A program made the translations under genes and the position numbers. Below are positions 37,096 to 45,601 of a stretch of 64,000 bases of DNA, in pieces. A model generated the notes under the pieces. It did no database searches. It saw only the letters and a program-made list of their open reading frames with translations, and was not told the DNA's origin. The DNA comes from Mesorhizobium sp. L-8-3. Lineage in GTDB: Bacteria > Pseudomonadota > Alphaproteobacteria > Rhizobiales > Rhizobiaceae. Positions within the stretch are counted from its first letter, which is position 1, and the number at the start of each line of letters is the position of its first letter. Location of the stretch: assembly GCF_016756615.1 (NCBI RefSeq), contig NZ_AP023262.1, positions 3,721,501-3,785,500 on the forward strand, given 5' to 3'.

Positions 37096-37139
37096 AAACG
37101 GTTCCGTTAGCCCGAGGCTGCCGGACCGTTTTCTTTTTT
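37096..37139 (+). terminator. Intrinsic terminator in the greA leader
   Basis: AAACGGTTC (37096-37104) pairs with GGACCGTTT (37123-37131), enclosing a smaller AGCC-CGA-GGCT hairpin, and is followed by TTCTTTTTT (to 37139). It stands 50 bases before greA and downstream of the candidate leader promoter. It could end transcription of the PH-protein gene, attenuate greA, or yield a short leader RNA comparable to enterobacterial GraL. The last is an inference. Confidence 0.65.
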
Positions 37140-37140
37140 G

Positions 37141-37167
37141 CCTTGCGGCCGGGTTTCGGCCGCAAGG
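37141..37167 (+). promoter_or_regulatory. Second hairpin just upstream of greA
   Basis: CCTTGCGGCC-GGGTTTC-GGCCGCAAGG is a perfect 10-base stem ending 22 bases before the greA start. It directly follows the T-tract of the first hairpin and may insulate the ribosome binding site or protect the mRNA 5' end. Confidence 0.5.
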
Positions 37168-37189
37168 CGAACCGGAGAAGAGGTTGGAA

Positions 37190-37663
37190 ATGAACAAGGT
37201 CCCGATGACCGCAAACGGCTTCCAGACGCTGAAGGAAGAGCTCCGTTGGCGTCAGCAGGAGGAACGCCCGCGCATCATCGAAGCTATTTCGGAAGCGCGC
37301 TCGCATGGCGATCTCTCGGAGAATGCCGAGTATCATGCCGCCAAGGAGGCCCAGAGCCTCAACGAAGGCCGCGTCGCCGAACTCGAGGACCTGATCGCGC
37401 GCGCCGAGGTCATCGACGTGTCCAAGCTCTCCGGCGAAAAGGTGAAGTTCGGCGCGACCGTGGTGCTCGTCGACGAGGACACCGAGGAAGAGAAAACCTA
37501 CCAGATCGTGGGCGACCAGGAAGCCGACGTGAAGTCGGGACGGATCTCCATTTCCTCGCCGATCGCCCGCGCGCTCATCGGCAAGGAAGTCGGCGACGCC
37601 ATCGAGGTGAATGCGCCTGGCGGCGCTCGCGGCTACGAGATCGTCCAGGTCAATTTCTTCTGA
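37190..37663 (+). CDS. greA: Transcription elongation factor GreA
   Basis: This 157-residue factor rescues backtracked RNA polymerase by stimulating cleavage of the nascent RNA. The N-terminal coiled-coil (about 10-75) ends in the acidic tip 'SEARSHGDLSENAEYHAAKEAQ', where the D and E residues reach the active site. The C-terminal FKBP-like domain has 'FGATVVLVDED', 'YQIVGDQEADVKSGRISISSPIARALIGKEVGDAIEV' and the final Y-E-I. The start at the ATG (37190) is preferred over a TTG two codons upstream. The leader contains two strong hairpins. Confidence 0.96.
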   Translation: MNKVPMTANGFQTLKEELRWRQQEERPRIIEAISEARSHGDLSENAEYHAAKEAQSLNEGRVAELEDLIARAEVIDVSKLSGEKVKFGATVVLVDEDTEEEKTYQIVGDQEADVKSGRISISSPIARALIGKEVGDAIEVNAPGGARGYEIVQVNFF

Positions 37664-38006
37664 TACCGGCGGCCGATAGATCGACCGCTGGCGCGCGTGG
37701 CCCTCGCCTTTCGGTGCGAAAGCCAGGCTGCCCGGACGGGGCGCGCCGGGGATCGAGGTTGGGTGCATGCACCGCATTCGGGCCGCCCCGGTGCCTCACC
37801 TTCCACACCCGTTTGCGTAGAATGAAGCGCCGCGCGCGTCCAAATTGACACGCGACGCTTCATGATCGAGCCAGGGCCTGTTCGATGTCTGCGTCAGAAA
37901 CCGTCAGGGGACAGGCTTCGCCTCCCGGACATCAACCGCGACCACGGAATCCGGGCCGGCCTGGCGGCTTCACGCGGGGTCAGCCGGGTCAATATAGCGC
38001 CGGTAA
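37664..38006. other. Intergenic region between convergent greA and acyl-CoA dehydrogenase genes
   Basis: I see no gene. The region is GC-rich, with no clear T-tract terminator for either gene. Confidence 0.45.
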
Positions 38007-39689
38007 CTACCTCGGCCTGGACCGTTCGATGATGGCCTCGAAGTCGGTCCCCTTCGGCAGCGCGCCATATTGGTGCGCTCCATGGCTGTCGAGTCGGGAA
38101 GCGCAGAAGGCCTCCGCGACTGTCGTCGGCGCGTGCCGAAGCAGCAGGCTTGCCTGCAGGCCGGTCGCCAGGCGATCCACCAGATCGCGCCCTCGCTCCT
38201 CGAAGTCGTCGGTGACGCGCAGGTCCGTCCTCAGCGAGCCGATGTGACGGTCCAGTATCTTGCTGCCGCCCCTTGCGAGGTCGACTTCCGCGAAATAGGC
38301 GTCGACCGTCTCGGGCGTGCGGCGCATCGCGCGAAGAACATCGAGGCACTGCACGTTGCCCGAGCCTTCCCAGATAGCGTTGACCGGTGACTCGCGGAAG
38401 AGCCTCGGCATGGGACTGTCTTCCATGACGCCCGAACCGCCGATGCACTCCATCGCCTCATAGGCCAGGGCGGGGTTCCGCTTGCAGATCCAGTATTTTC
38501 CAATGGCGGTGCCAAGGCGGGTCAACTGGGTCTCATGCGCGTCCGACGGCTCGTCCAGGGCACGCGCGATGCGCATGGTGAGTGCGATGGCGGCCTCCGT
38601 TTCGAGAGCAAGGTCGGCTAGAACGTTGCGCATCATCGGCTGGTCGATCAGGCGCTTTCCGAAGGCATGTCGCTGACTGCAATGGTCGATCGCCTGGCTC
38701 GTCGCCATGCGCATGCCCGCCGACGAACCGACCATGCAGTCGAAGCGCGTCATGGCAACCATCTCGATGATGGTGGCGACGCCTCGGCCTTCTTCGCCAA
38801 CCATCCATCCCAGAGCGCCTCGCAATTCGGTTTCGCTCGAGGCATTCGAGGCGTTTCCCATTTTCTTCTTGAGCCTCAGCACCTGCAGCGGGTTCTTTGT
38901 CCCATCAGGCCGCCAGCGCGGTACCAGGAAGCACGAAAGGCCCCCTTCGGTCTGTGCGAGCACGAGAAATGCATCGCACATCGGAGCCGAAACGAAGAAC
39001 TTGTGGCCGACGAGCTCGTAAGCCTGGCCCGGCCCGCCGGCGCCGACGGGAATGGCGCGCGTGGTGTTGGCACGAACGTCCGATCCACCTTGTTTCTCGG
39101 TCATGGCCATGCCGATGGTGACGCCCTGCTTCTGTTCGACGGGAACATTGCGGGGATCGTAGATGCGGGCGAGCATCTTCGGGAGCCAGTCCCGGGCGAG
39201 TTCCGGCTGCCGTCTCAGGCAGGGCACCGCCGCGAAGGTCATGGTGACGGGGCAGCCGTGGCCGGCTTCGACCTGGCTGTGCATAAAGAAGCGGGCAGCG
39301 CGTGCGACATGGGCACCCGGCCGAGGTTCCTCCCATGGCGAGGAATGCAGGCCTTCCTCGATCGAAGTCGTCATGAGACGATGATAGGCCGGATGGAATC
39401 GAACGAGGTCGACACGCCTGCCGTAGCGGTCATGGGTATCGAACTCGGGCAGATGCCTGTTCGCGAGCGCGCCGAGTTCCAGATACTCCGCCGATCCAAT
39501 CCGCGCGCCGAAATCAGCGAGATCGTTCGCGGCCCATCCGGCGCCTTCCCGTATGACAGCCTCCTTCAGCGGCACGTCGGCGCTGAAGAGATTGTAGTCC
39601 GCCAGTTCGAAGGGCTGGTTGATCACGTCATGGGTGACGGCGCCGTAGCGGTCCAGGGCGGGAGCGCCAACAAGGGTAGCGTCTGGCAT
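38007..39689 (-). CDS. AidB-like acyl-CoA dehydrogenase
   Basis: This 560-residue protein is an acyl-CoA dehydrogenase of the AidB branch. It is longer than ordinary acyl-CoA dehydrogenases because of an N-terminal 'NQPFELADYNLFSAD...LPEFDTHDRYGRRVDLVRFHPAYHRLM' segment typical of AidB. The FAD core has 'IGMAMTEKQGGSDVRANTT', 'FFVSAPMCDAFLVLAQTEGGLSCFLVPR' and 'GKYWICKRNPALAYEAMECIGGSGVMEDSPMPRLFRESPVNAIWEGSGNV'. E. coli AidB is induced by alkylating agents, binds DNA and has weak dehydrogenase activity. It is on the same strand as waaC with a 155-base gap, so probably separate. Confidence 0.88.
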   Translation of the reverse strand: MPDATLVGAPALDRYGAVTHDVINQPFELADYNLFSADVPLKEAVIREGAGWAANDLADFGARIGSAEYLELGALANRHLPEFDTHDRYGRRVDLVRFHPAYHRLMTTSIEEGLHSSPWEEPRPGAHVARAARFFMHSQVEAGHGCPVTMTFAAVPCLRRQPELARDWLPKMLARIYDPRNVPVEQKQGVTIGMAMTEKQGGSDVRANTTRAIPVGAGGPGQAYELVGHKFFVSAPMCDAFLVLAQTEGGLSCFLVPRWRPDGTKNPLQVLRLKKKMGNASNASSETELRGALGWMVGEEGRGVATIIEMVAMTRFDCMVGSSAGMRMATSQAIDHCSQRHAFGKRLIDQPMMRNVLADLALETEAAIALTMRIARALDEPSDAHETQLTRLGTAIGKYWICKRNPALAYEAMECIGGSGVMEDSPMPRLFRESPVNAIWEGSGNVQCLDVLRAMRRTPETVDAYFAEVDLARGGSKILDRHIGSLRTDLRVTDDFEERGRDLVDRLATGLQASLLLRHAPTTVAEAFCASRLDSHGAHQYGALPKGTDFEAIIERSRPR

Positions 39690-39844
39690 TGGTATCTCCG
39701 GTTGCTGGAAATCGCGTAATGATCGCGCATTCGGGCCTTGTCGTCATTTCATTTTCAAGCGCGGCCAGGCTGGCGGCGCGACATCCTTGTCATGGCGACG
39801 ACCAGTCGGGGCGTATCTCGCGCAGGGCCGTGCCGGTACCGCGA

Positions 39845-40810
39845 TCAGACCCGTGGTTCGAGCAATTGGTCCGCGACAGCCAGAACGCGCCCGACTGAGA
39901 CGCCGCCGCCAGGCGTCTCTGCCGCCAGCGCGACCGAACACGGTCCGACGGGGCCGGTGAGGCCGGGTTCGGTCGCAAGGAATATGGCTATTGTCGGCAC
40001 GCCGAAGGCGCTGGCGAGATGCATCAGCCCCGTATCCGCGCCGATCACCAGGCTGGCCCTGCCGATCTCGGCCGCGATCGCGGTCAGCGGCGAGCGCGGG
40101 ATGACGACGGTTTCGGGAACCGCATCGGCGATCCCTTCGGCGACCGCCTGCTCGGCGGGGTTCGACCAAGTCGTGACGGGCGTGAAGCCGCGTGCGACGA
40201 GTGCCTTGGCGGTCTCGGTCCATGCGGGCAAGGGCCATTTCTTGCTTTCCCAGCTAGTGCCGTGCAGCAGGAATGCCGTGCGGGCACCGTAAGGCGGGGT
40301 CTGCGCCACCGGCGCCACGATGCCGTTCTCGATACTGGAGAGGTCGGGCTGGTAGCCGAGGGCCGCGCCGAACAGCAGTCGCGTGCGGCTGATCGCGTGA
40401 AGGCCGCGGGCAACCGCATAGTGGTCGCGATAGAACAGCGCCGACAGGCCCTCCCGTGCGCTGTTGCGGTCGAAGCCGGCGATCGGCGCGCCGGCGAGTT
40501 TTGCCAGGAAGACGCTCTTCAGCAGCCCCTGCGCGTCGATGACGAGGCCATAGCGGCGCGCGCGCATGTCTTTCCGCACCTTGCCCACTGCCGCCCGGGT
40601 GGCTGCGGAGAGCGGCGCCTTGCGCCAGGAACGCACCGCCACCTTGTGGATGCGTTCGATGCCTGGATGCAGCGCCGCCAGGCCGGCGAAGGGCTCCTCC
40701 ACGCACCAGTCGAAGGTGATGTCGGGCCGGTGCCGCAGCGCGTCGGTCACCGAAGGGAACGTATGGATCACGTCGCCCATCGACGAGGTCTTGACGATCA
40801 GCACCCTCAT
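39845..40810 (-). CDS. waaC: Lipopolysaccharide heptosyltransferase I
   Basis: This 321-residue GT9-family GT-B enzyme transfers the first L,D-heptose from ADP-heptose onto Kdo of the lipid A core at the cytoplasmic face. Motifs: 'MRVLIVKTSSMGDVIHTFP' at the N-terminus, 'YGLVIDAQGLLKS' (about 87-99), 'LLHGTSWESKKWP' (about 185-197) and the nucleotide-binding 'VIGADTGLMHLASAFGVPTIAIF' (about 258-280). The start overlaps the waaF stop by four bases (ATGA). The order hldD-waaF-waaC forms one operon. Confidence 0.92.
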   Translation of the reverse strand: MRVLIVKTSSMGDVIHTFPSVTDALRHRPDITFDWCVEEPFAGLAALHPGIERIHKVAVRSWRKAPLSAATRAAVGKVRKDMRARRYGLVIDAQGLLKSVFLAKLAGAPIAGFDRNSAREGLSALFYRDHYAVARGLHAISRTRLLFGAALGYQPDLSSIENGIVAPVAQTPPYGARTAFLLHGTSWESKKWPLPAWTETAKALVARGFTPVTTWSNPAEQAVAEGIADAVPETVVIPRSPLTAIAAEIGRASLVIGADTGLMHLASAFGVPTIAIFLATEPGLTGPVGPCSVALAAETPGGGVSVGRVLAVADQLLEPRV

Positions 40811-41808
40811 GGCGATGCCTGCATCAGCCGTTGCGCGGCGGCGAACACACGGTCGACATCGAGCTTGTTCAGGCAATCGAGATGGCCGAGCGGGCAGATC
40901 CGCTTGTGGCAAGGCGAGCAGTCGAGCCCCAGCCAGACGAGCTCGCGCCGTTCGCTGAGCGGCGGCGTGTTCTTCGGCGAGGTCGAGCCGTAGACGGCGA
41001 CGACAGGCGTGCCGACGGCGGCGGCGACATGCATGAGGCCGCTATCGTTCGACAAGGCTAGGCGTGCCGACGCGAGGAGGTCGATCGCATCCTCCAGGCG
41101 TGTGCTGCCGGCGAGGTCGACGGCGCCCGGCGCAAGGGCGGCGATCTCCGACGTCACCGGCCGGTCGTTGGCCGAACCGAACAAGGCGACCTGAAGGCCC
41201 TCCGCCAGGAGGCGGCGGGCGAAGTCGGCATATTGCTCCGACGGCCAGCGTTTTGCCGGGCCGAACTCGGCGCCCGGCATCAGCGCGGCAAAGCTGCCCT
41301 TGGTGAGACCGTGGCGGGCAAGCTGCGCCTGCTGGTTCGCCGCGTCCACGCTCAACCGTGGCGGCTGGAAGCTGCCGCCGCCTGCCAGGCCGAAGAAGGC
41401 CTGCGCCGTCTTGCGCTTCAGGTGCTCGGGCAGCGGCACGATGTCATTGACCAAGCCGTAGCGCATCTCGCGTCTATGGCCCGTGCGGCGGGGAATGCCG
41501 GCGAAGAACGGCACCAGCGCCGACTTCCAGCTGCCCTGCATGACGAAGGCCTGGTCGTAGCGGTTCTTCAGTGCGCGTCCCGTCCGCCAGCGCAGGCCAA
41601 GCTCGAGCTTGTTGCGGGAAAAGGGCGCGTCGATGCGGGCGCGCACTTCGGGCATGCGCCCGACCAGGGGGGCGGCCCAGGCCGGCGCCATGACATCGAT
41701 CGCGGCGTCGGGATGAAGCTCTTTCAGCGCGATGAACAGCGTCTGGGCCATGACCATGTCGCCGACCCAGCGCGGGCCGATCACGAGGATGGATGGGCCT
41801 TCAGCCAT
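40807..41808 (-). CDS. waaF: Lipopolysaccharide heptosyltransferase II
   Basis: This 333-residue GT9 enzyme adds the second heptose to the LPS inner core. Diagnostic motifs are 'ILVIGPRWVGDMVMAQTLF' at the start, 'PFFAGIPRRTGHRREMRYGLVND' (about 100-122), 'LMPGAEFGPAKRWP' (about 175-188), 'SNDSGLMHVAAAVGTPVVAVYGSTSPKNTPPL' (about 258-290) and the Cys-rich end 'CSPCHKRICPLGHLDCL'. It overlaps the upstream hldD by 28 bases and the downstream waaC by four, so translation is probably coupled. Confidence 0.93.
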   Translation of the reverse strand: MAEGPSILVIGPRWVGDMVMAQTLFIALKELHPDAAIDVMAPAWAAPLVGRMPEVRARIDAPFSRNKLELGLRWRTGRALKNRYDQAFVMQGSWKSALVPFFAGIPRRTGHRREMRYGLVNDIVPLPEHLKRKTAQAFFGLAGGGSFQPPRLSVDAANQQAQLARHGLTKGSFAALMPGAEFGPAKRWPSEQYADFARRLLAEGLQVALFGSANDRPVTSEIAALAPGAVDLAGSTRLEDAIDLLASARLALSNDSGLMHVAAAVGTPVVAVYGSTSPKNTPPLSERRELVWLGLDCSPCHKRICPLGHLDCLNKLDVDRVFAAAQRLMQASP

Positions 41809-42731
41809 TCGACATATTCTCTGGTGCCGGTCTCGAGGTCGCGGAAGGTCCCGTTGTAGCCGGCCGCGCGCAGCCGGGACATGTCGGCCTGGGTGAAGCT
41901 CTGGTAACGGCCCTTCAGATGGTCGGGGAAGTCGACATATTCGATTTCCCCCCGCCCGAGCGATGCGATCACGGTCTCGGCGATGGTGCGGAAGGGCTGG
42001 GCCCTGCCGGTGCCGCAGTTGAAGATGCCGCTGATGCCGCGCCGCCAGAGCCACAGATTGACGTCGGCCACGTCGCCGACATGGATGAAGTCGCGGCTCT
42101 GCTCACCCGGGCCGTAGCCGTCATAGGCGCCGAAGAGCTTCGGATCCTCGCCGCGCTCGACCTGATTGAAAAGATGGAACGCGACCGAAGCCATCGCGCC
42201 CTTGTGGGCCTCGCGCGGGCCGTAGACGTTGAAATAGCGCAGGCCGACCACGGGCGAGTGCTCGGTCGGGAAGACCCTGGCCCTGACATAGTCGTCGAAC
42301 AGCTTCTTCGAATAGCCGTAGACATTGAGCGGTCGCTCGAATTCCGGCTCCTCGCGGAATTCCGCGCTGCCGCCATAGACGGCCGCCGACGAGGCATAAA
42401 GGAAGGGCACGCGCCGGCCGAGGCAGAAATGCAGGAGCTTCTTGGAGTAGGCGTAGTTCACCTCCATCATGAACTTGCCGTTCCATTCCGTCGTGGCGGA
42501 GCAGGCGCCCTGGTGGAAGACGACGTCGATCTTGTCGAACGCGTCGCGCTCGACCAGGGCCAGGAATTCATCCTTGTCGAGATAGTCCGAGATTGCGAGG
42601 TCGGCGAGGTTGCGGAACTTCGTGCCGTCGGTCAGATCGTCGACGGCGACGATGTCGGTGCGGCCGGCCGCGTTCAGCGCCGCCACGATGTTGGAGCCGA
42701 TCATGCCCGCTCCGCCGGTGACCACGATCAT
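41781..42731 (-). CDS. hldD: ADP-glyceromanno-heptose 6-epimerase
   Basis: This 316-residue extended SDR enzyme converts ADP-D,D-heptose to ADP-L,D-heptose. It has the Rossmann motif 'VTGGAGMIGSNIVAALN' (about 4-20), 'FHQGACSATTEWNG' (about 73-86), catalytic Ser/Thr region 'YASSAAVYGGS' and Y-x-x-x-K in 'NVYGYSKKLFDDY'. 'YFNVYGPREAHKGAMASV' is typical of HldD. AGGAG precedes the ATG. It is first in the minus-strand operon hldD-waaF-waaC, divergent from hldE with 125 bases between. Confidence 0.95.
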   Translation of the reverse strand: MIVVTGGAGMIGSNIVAALNAAGRTDIVAVDDLTDGTKFRNLADLAISDYLDKDEFLALVERDAFDKIDVVFHQGACSATTEWNGKFMMEVNYAYSKKLLHFCLGRRVPFLYASSAAVYGGSAEFREEPEFERPLNVYGYSKKLFDDYVRARVFPTEHSPVVGLRYFNVYGPREAHKGAMASVAFHLFNQVERGEDPKLFGAYDGYGPGEQSRDFIHVGDVADVNLWLWRRGISGIFNCGTGRAQPFRTIAETVIASLGRGEIEYVDFPDHLKGRYQSFTQADMSRLRAAGYNGTFRDLETGTREYVEWLKAHPSS

Positions 42732-42856
42732 GGCCTTCTCCTGCCGCCCGTTGGTTGGTGCGAGCTTATAGGCGAGCCGAGGGGCGCTGTCGACAAAGGG
42801 CCGTGCTGCAACTGGCCCCGGTTGCGTCGGCCGATTTTGCGGTATATCGGCTGCGC

Positions 42857-44386
42857 ATGAGCGATCCTTCGGCAAAGACCGTGGAACAGGAACAGCCGGT
42901 CGCGGCGCAGAGCCCGGCCAGCCTCTTGTCGGCCATCGACAGGTTCCGTGAAGTCAGGGTCCTGGTCGTCGGCGATTTCATCCTCGACCGTTTCATCAAC
43001 GGCGTCATCGAGCGCATCTCGCCGGAGGCGCCTATTCCGGTCCTGCATGGGCGTGGCGAAACCTCGACGCTGGGCGGGGCGGGCAATGTCGTCTCGAACA
43101 TCGTATCGCTCGGCGGCACCGCACTGCCGATCGCCGCTATCGGCAACGATGCGGCCGGCCGCGCCGTCGTCGCGACGCTGGAGAACCAGGGCGTCGACAC
43201 GTCTGCGATCGTCGTGGATGCGGCGCGCATGACCTCCTGCAAGTCGCGCTTCAGTGCGCTCAATCAGCAGGTCCTTCGTTTCGATGAAGAGGAAATCCGG
43301 CCGCTGTCGCCGGAGGAACGCCGCATGCTCGTGGAGCGTTTCCGCAAATATCTGCCGCTCTGCGACATCGTCCTGCTTTCCGACTACGGCAAGGGCATGC
43401 TGCTCGACGGTGTTGCCGCCGAACTGATCGGACTGTGCGGCGCCTCGGGCAAGCGGGTTATCGTCGATCCCAAGGGCCGCGACTTCTCGCGCTATGCGGG
43501 GGCGACCGCAGTATCGCCGAACCGCAAGGAACTCGGCGAGGCTGTCGGCCGTGCCGTTGCCAACGACGACGAGGTGGTCGATGCCGCAAGGCACCTTATC
43601 GGCGCGCATGGCTTCGATTTCGTGCTGGCGACGCGCAGCGAGAAGGGCATGAGCGTGGTGAGCGCCGACAATGCCCGCCACATCCCGACCCAGGCCCGCG
43701 AGGTGTTCGACGTGTCGGGCGCCGGAGACACGGTGATCGCCTCCTTTGCCCTGTCGCTCGCGGCCGGCCTCGACAGGCACGCCGCCGCGACGGTGGCCAA
43801 CGCCGCCGCGGGCGTCGTCGTCGGCAAGCGCGGCACGGCCCGTGTCTCGGCGGAGGAACTGGTTGCGGCACTGTTCCGCAGCGATGCGACCGCGCATACG
43901 GAGCGCTCCGTCGTCGATCTCGAAACGGCCGAGCAGATCGTCGCCGCATGGCGGCGGGAGGGCCTCAGCATCGCCTTCACCAATGGATGCTTCGACATAT
44001 TGCATGCAGGCCATGTCTCCCTGATCCGCCAGTCGCGCGCCAATGCCGACCGGCTGATCCTCGGGCTCAACAGCGATGATTCCGTGCGCCGGCTGAAGGG
44101 CGAGGCGCGGCCGGTGAACAACGCCCAGGACCGTGCTTTCGTGCTCTCGGCGCTCGCCGCCGTCGATCTCGTCGTGGTCTTCGATGAGGACACGCCGCTC
44201 CGGCTGATCGAAAGGCTCATGCCTGATGTGCTGGTGAAAGGGGCGGACTACACGATCGACACCGTGGTCGGCGCCGATATCGTGCAGGCGGCGGGCGGGC
44301 GCGTCGTGCTCGCCAGGCTGGTCGACGGCAAGAGCACCACCGGCATGATCGAGCGGATCAACGGCTCCGGCGCCAACGCCAGGTAA
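42857..44386 (+). CDS. hldE: Bifunctional heptose 7-phosphate kinase / heptose 1-phosphate adenylyltransferase
   Basis: This 509-residue fusion has an N-terminal ribokinase-like domain (about 1-330; 'VLVVGDFILDRFINGVIERISPEAPIPVL', 'LGGAGNVVSN', 'VDPKGRDFSRYAG' and the catalytic 'DVSGAGDTVIASF') and a C-terminal nucleotidyltransferase domain (about 355-509; 'FTNGCFDILHAGHVSLI' with HxGH, and 'KGADYTIDTVVGADIVQAAGG'). It makes heptose 1,7-bisphosphate and later ADP-D,D-heptose. The start at 42857 is chosen from family alignment. gmhA follows after 8 bases. Confidence 0.94.
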   Translation: MSDPSAKTVEQEQPVAAQSPASLLSAIDRFREVRVLVVGDFILDRFINGVIERISPEAPIPVLHGRGETSTLGGAGNVVSNIVSLGGTALPIAAIGNDAAGRAVVATLENQGVDTSAIVVDAARMTSCKSRFSALNQQVLRFDEEEIRPLSPEERRMLVERFRKYLPLCDIVLLSDYGKGMLLDGVAAELIGLCGASGKRVIVDPKGRDFSRYAGATAVSPNRKELGEAVGRAVANDDEVVDAARHLIGAHGFDFVLATRSEKGMSVVSADNARHIPTQAREVFDVSGAGDTVIASFALSLAAGLDRHAAATVANAAAGVVVGKRGTARVSAEELVAALFRSDATAHTERSVVDLETAEQIVAAWRREGLSIAFTNGCFDILHAGHVSLIRQSRANADRLILGLNSDDSVRRLKGEARPVNNAQDRAFVLSALAAVDLVVVFDEDTPLRLIERLMPDVLVKGADYTIDTVVGADIVQAAGGRVVLARLVDGKSTTGMIERINGSGANAR

Positions 44387-44394
44387 GGATATCA

Positions 44395-44970
44395 ATGGCT
44401 TCCCTGAACGAATATCTGAAGCGCTCTGCCGAGGCGATCGTCGCCATGGTCGACGACCGCGAGTTGTCGGCGGCGATGGAACGCGCAGTCGAGGCGATCG
44501 TGGCCGGGCTCGGCGCGGGCAAGCCGCTGCTCGTCTGCGGCAATGGCGGCTCGGCTGCCGATGCGATCCATATCGCCGGCGAATTGGTCGGCCGCTTCCT
44601 CAAGGAGCGCAAGGCCTACAATGTGCTGGCGCTCCCCTCCAATGTCGGCGTGATGACGGCCTGGGGCAACGACTACGGCTTCGACACCGTCTATTCGCGC
44701 CAGGTCGAGGCCCACGGCGTCGCGGGCGGTGTGCTGATCGCCATCTCGACCAGCGGCAATTCCACGAATGTGCTGCTTGCGGCGGAGCAGGCGAGGGCGA
44801 TGGGCATGACGGTCGTCTCGCTCACCGGTTCCACGGGCGGCAAGCTGGCTGCCCTCTCCGACATCCTGCTCAACGTGCCGTCGACCTTCACGCCTGTCAT
44901 CCAGCAGGGTCATCTCTGTCTCTACCATCATCTGTGCGAGGCGGTGGAAGCTCGGCTCGCCGATGGCTGA
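44395..44970 (+). CDS. gmhA: Phosphoheptose isomerase
   Basis: This 191-residue SIS-domain isomerase converts sedoheptulose 7-phosphate to D-glycero-D-manno-heptose 7-phosphate, the first step of ADP-heptose synthesis. Motifs: 'LLVCGNGGSAADAIHIAGELVGRFLKER' (about 45-72), 'AWGNDYGFDTVYSRQVEAHG' (about 89-108), 'LIAISTSGNSTNVL' and the zinc/substrate His region 'QQGHLCLYHHLCEAVE' at the end. It lies between hldE and gmhB, overlapping gmhB by 8 bases. Confidence 0.94.
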   Translation: MASLNEYLKRSAEAIVAMVDDRELSAAMERAVEAIVAGLGAGKPLLVCGNGGSAADAIHIAGELVGRFLKERKAYNVLALPSNVGVMTAWGNDYGFDTVYSRQVEAHGVAGGVLIAISTSGNSTNVLLAAEQARAMGMTVVSLTGSTGGKLAALSDILLNVPSTFTPVIQQGHLCLYHHLCEAVEARLADG

Positions 44971-45601
44971 CGCCGAACTCCATCTCGAGGATGGAGGCTT
45001 GTGGGTCCAGCCGCTGGCGGTCCCCGCCGAGACGGCCGGCCGGCCGGCGCTGTTCCTCGATCGCGACGGCACGATCAATGTCGATACGGGCTATCCGCGC
45101 GATCCCGCCGAGATCGTGCTCCTGTCGCCGATCGTTCCCGTGATTCGCGCCGCAAATACGGCGCATATCCCCGTGGTCGTCGTCTCCAACCAGTCGGGTA
45201 TCGCACGCGGGCTGCTCGACTGGAACGATTTCGCCGCCGTCAACGCCCGGCTGCTCGACCTGCTGGCCGAACAAGGCTGCTTCATCGCCATGGTCCTGGC
45301 CTGCGCCTATCACGAACGTGGCAAGCGGCCGCTCAACGTTGCCGATCATCCGATGCGCAAACCCAATCCCGGCATGCTGTTCAGGGCCGCCGAACTACTG
45401 GACCTCGACCTCAGCGGGTCCGTCGTGGTCGGCGACAAGCCCTCGGACATGGAGGCCGGGCGTAGGGCGGGGCTCGGCGAAGGTTGGCTGATCGGCGGGA
45501 CTTGTTCGGGCATGCCGGGCTTCGCCTGCCGTGCGCTGCTGAGCGATCCCGATTGGGCGGCGCTCGTCGAAAGGGTCTCGCGGCTTTCGGTGCGCAGCTA
45601 G
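44963..45601 (+). CDS. gmhB: D-glycero-beta-D-manno-heptose 1,7-bisphosphate phosphatase, variant zinc loop
   Basis: This 212-residue HAD phosphatase removes the 7-phosphate of heptose bisphosphate. D33-R-D35-G-T is the nucleophile/acid motif, 'VVVSNQSGIARG' is motif II and 'RKPNPGMLFRAAELLDLDLSGSVVVGDKPSDMEAGRRAG' holds motifs III and IV. E. coli GmhB has a zinc-binding loop with Cys-x-His and Cys-x-Cys. Here C114-A-Y-H117 remains, but the second pair reads D-H129-P-M131 and has no cysteines, so the zinc site is probably altered or lost. The gene overlaps gmhA by 8 bases and converges on lrp with 4 shared bases. Confidence 0.9.
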   Translation: MADAELHLEDGGLWVQPLAVPAETAGRPALFLDRDGTINVDTGYPRDPAEIVLLSPIVPVIRAANTAHIPVVVVSNQSGIARGLLDWNDFAAVNARLLDLLAEQGCFIAMVLACAYHERGKRPLNVADHPMRKPNPGMLFRAAELLDLDLSGSVVVGDKPSDMEAGRRAGLGEGWLIGGTCSGMPGFACRALLSDPDWAALVERVSRLSVRS

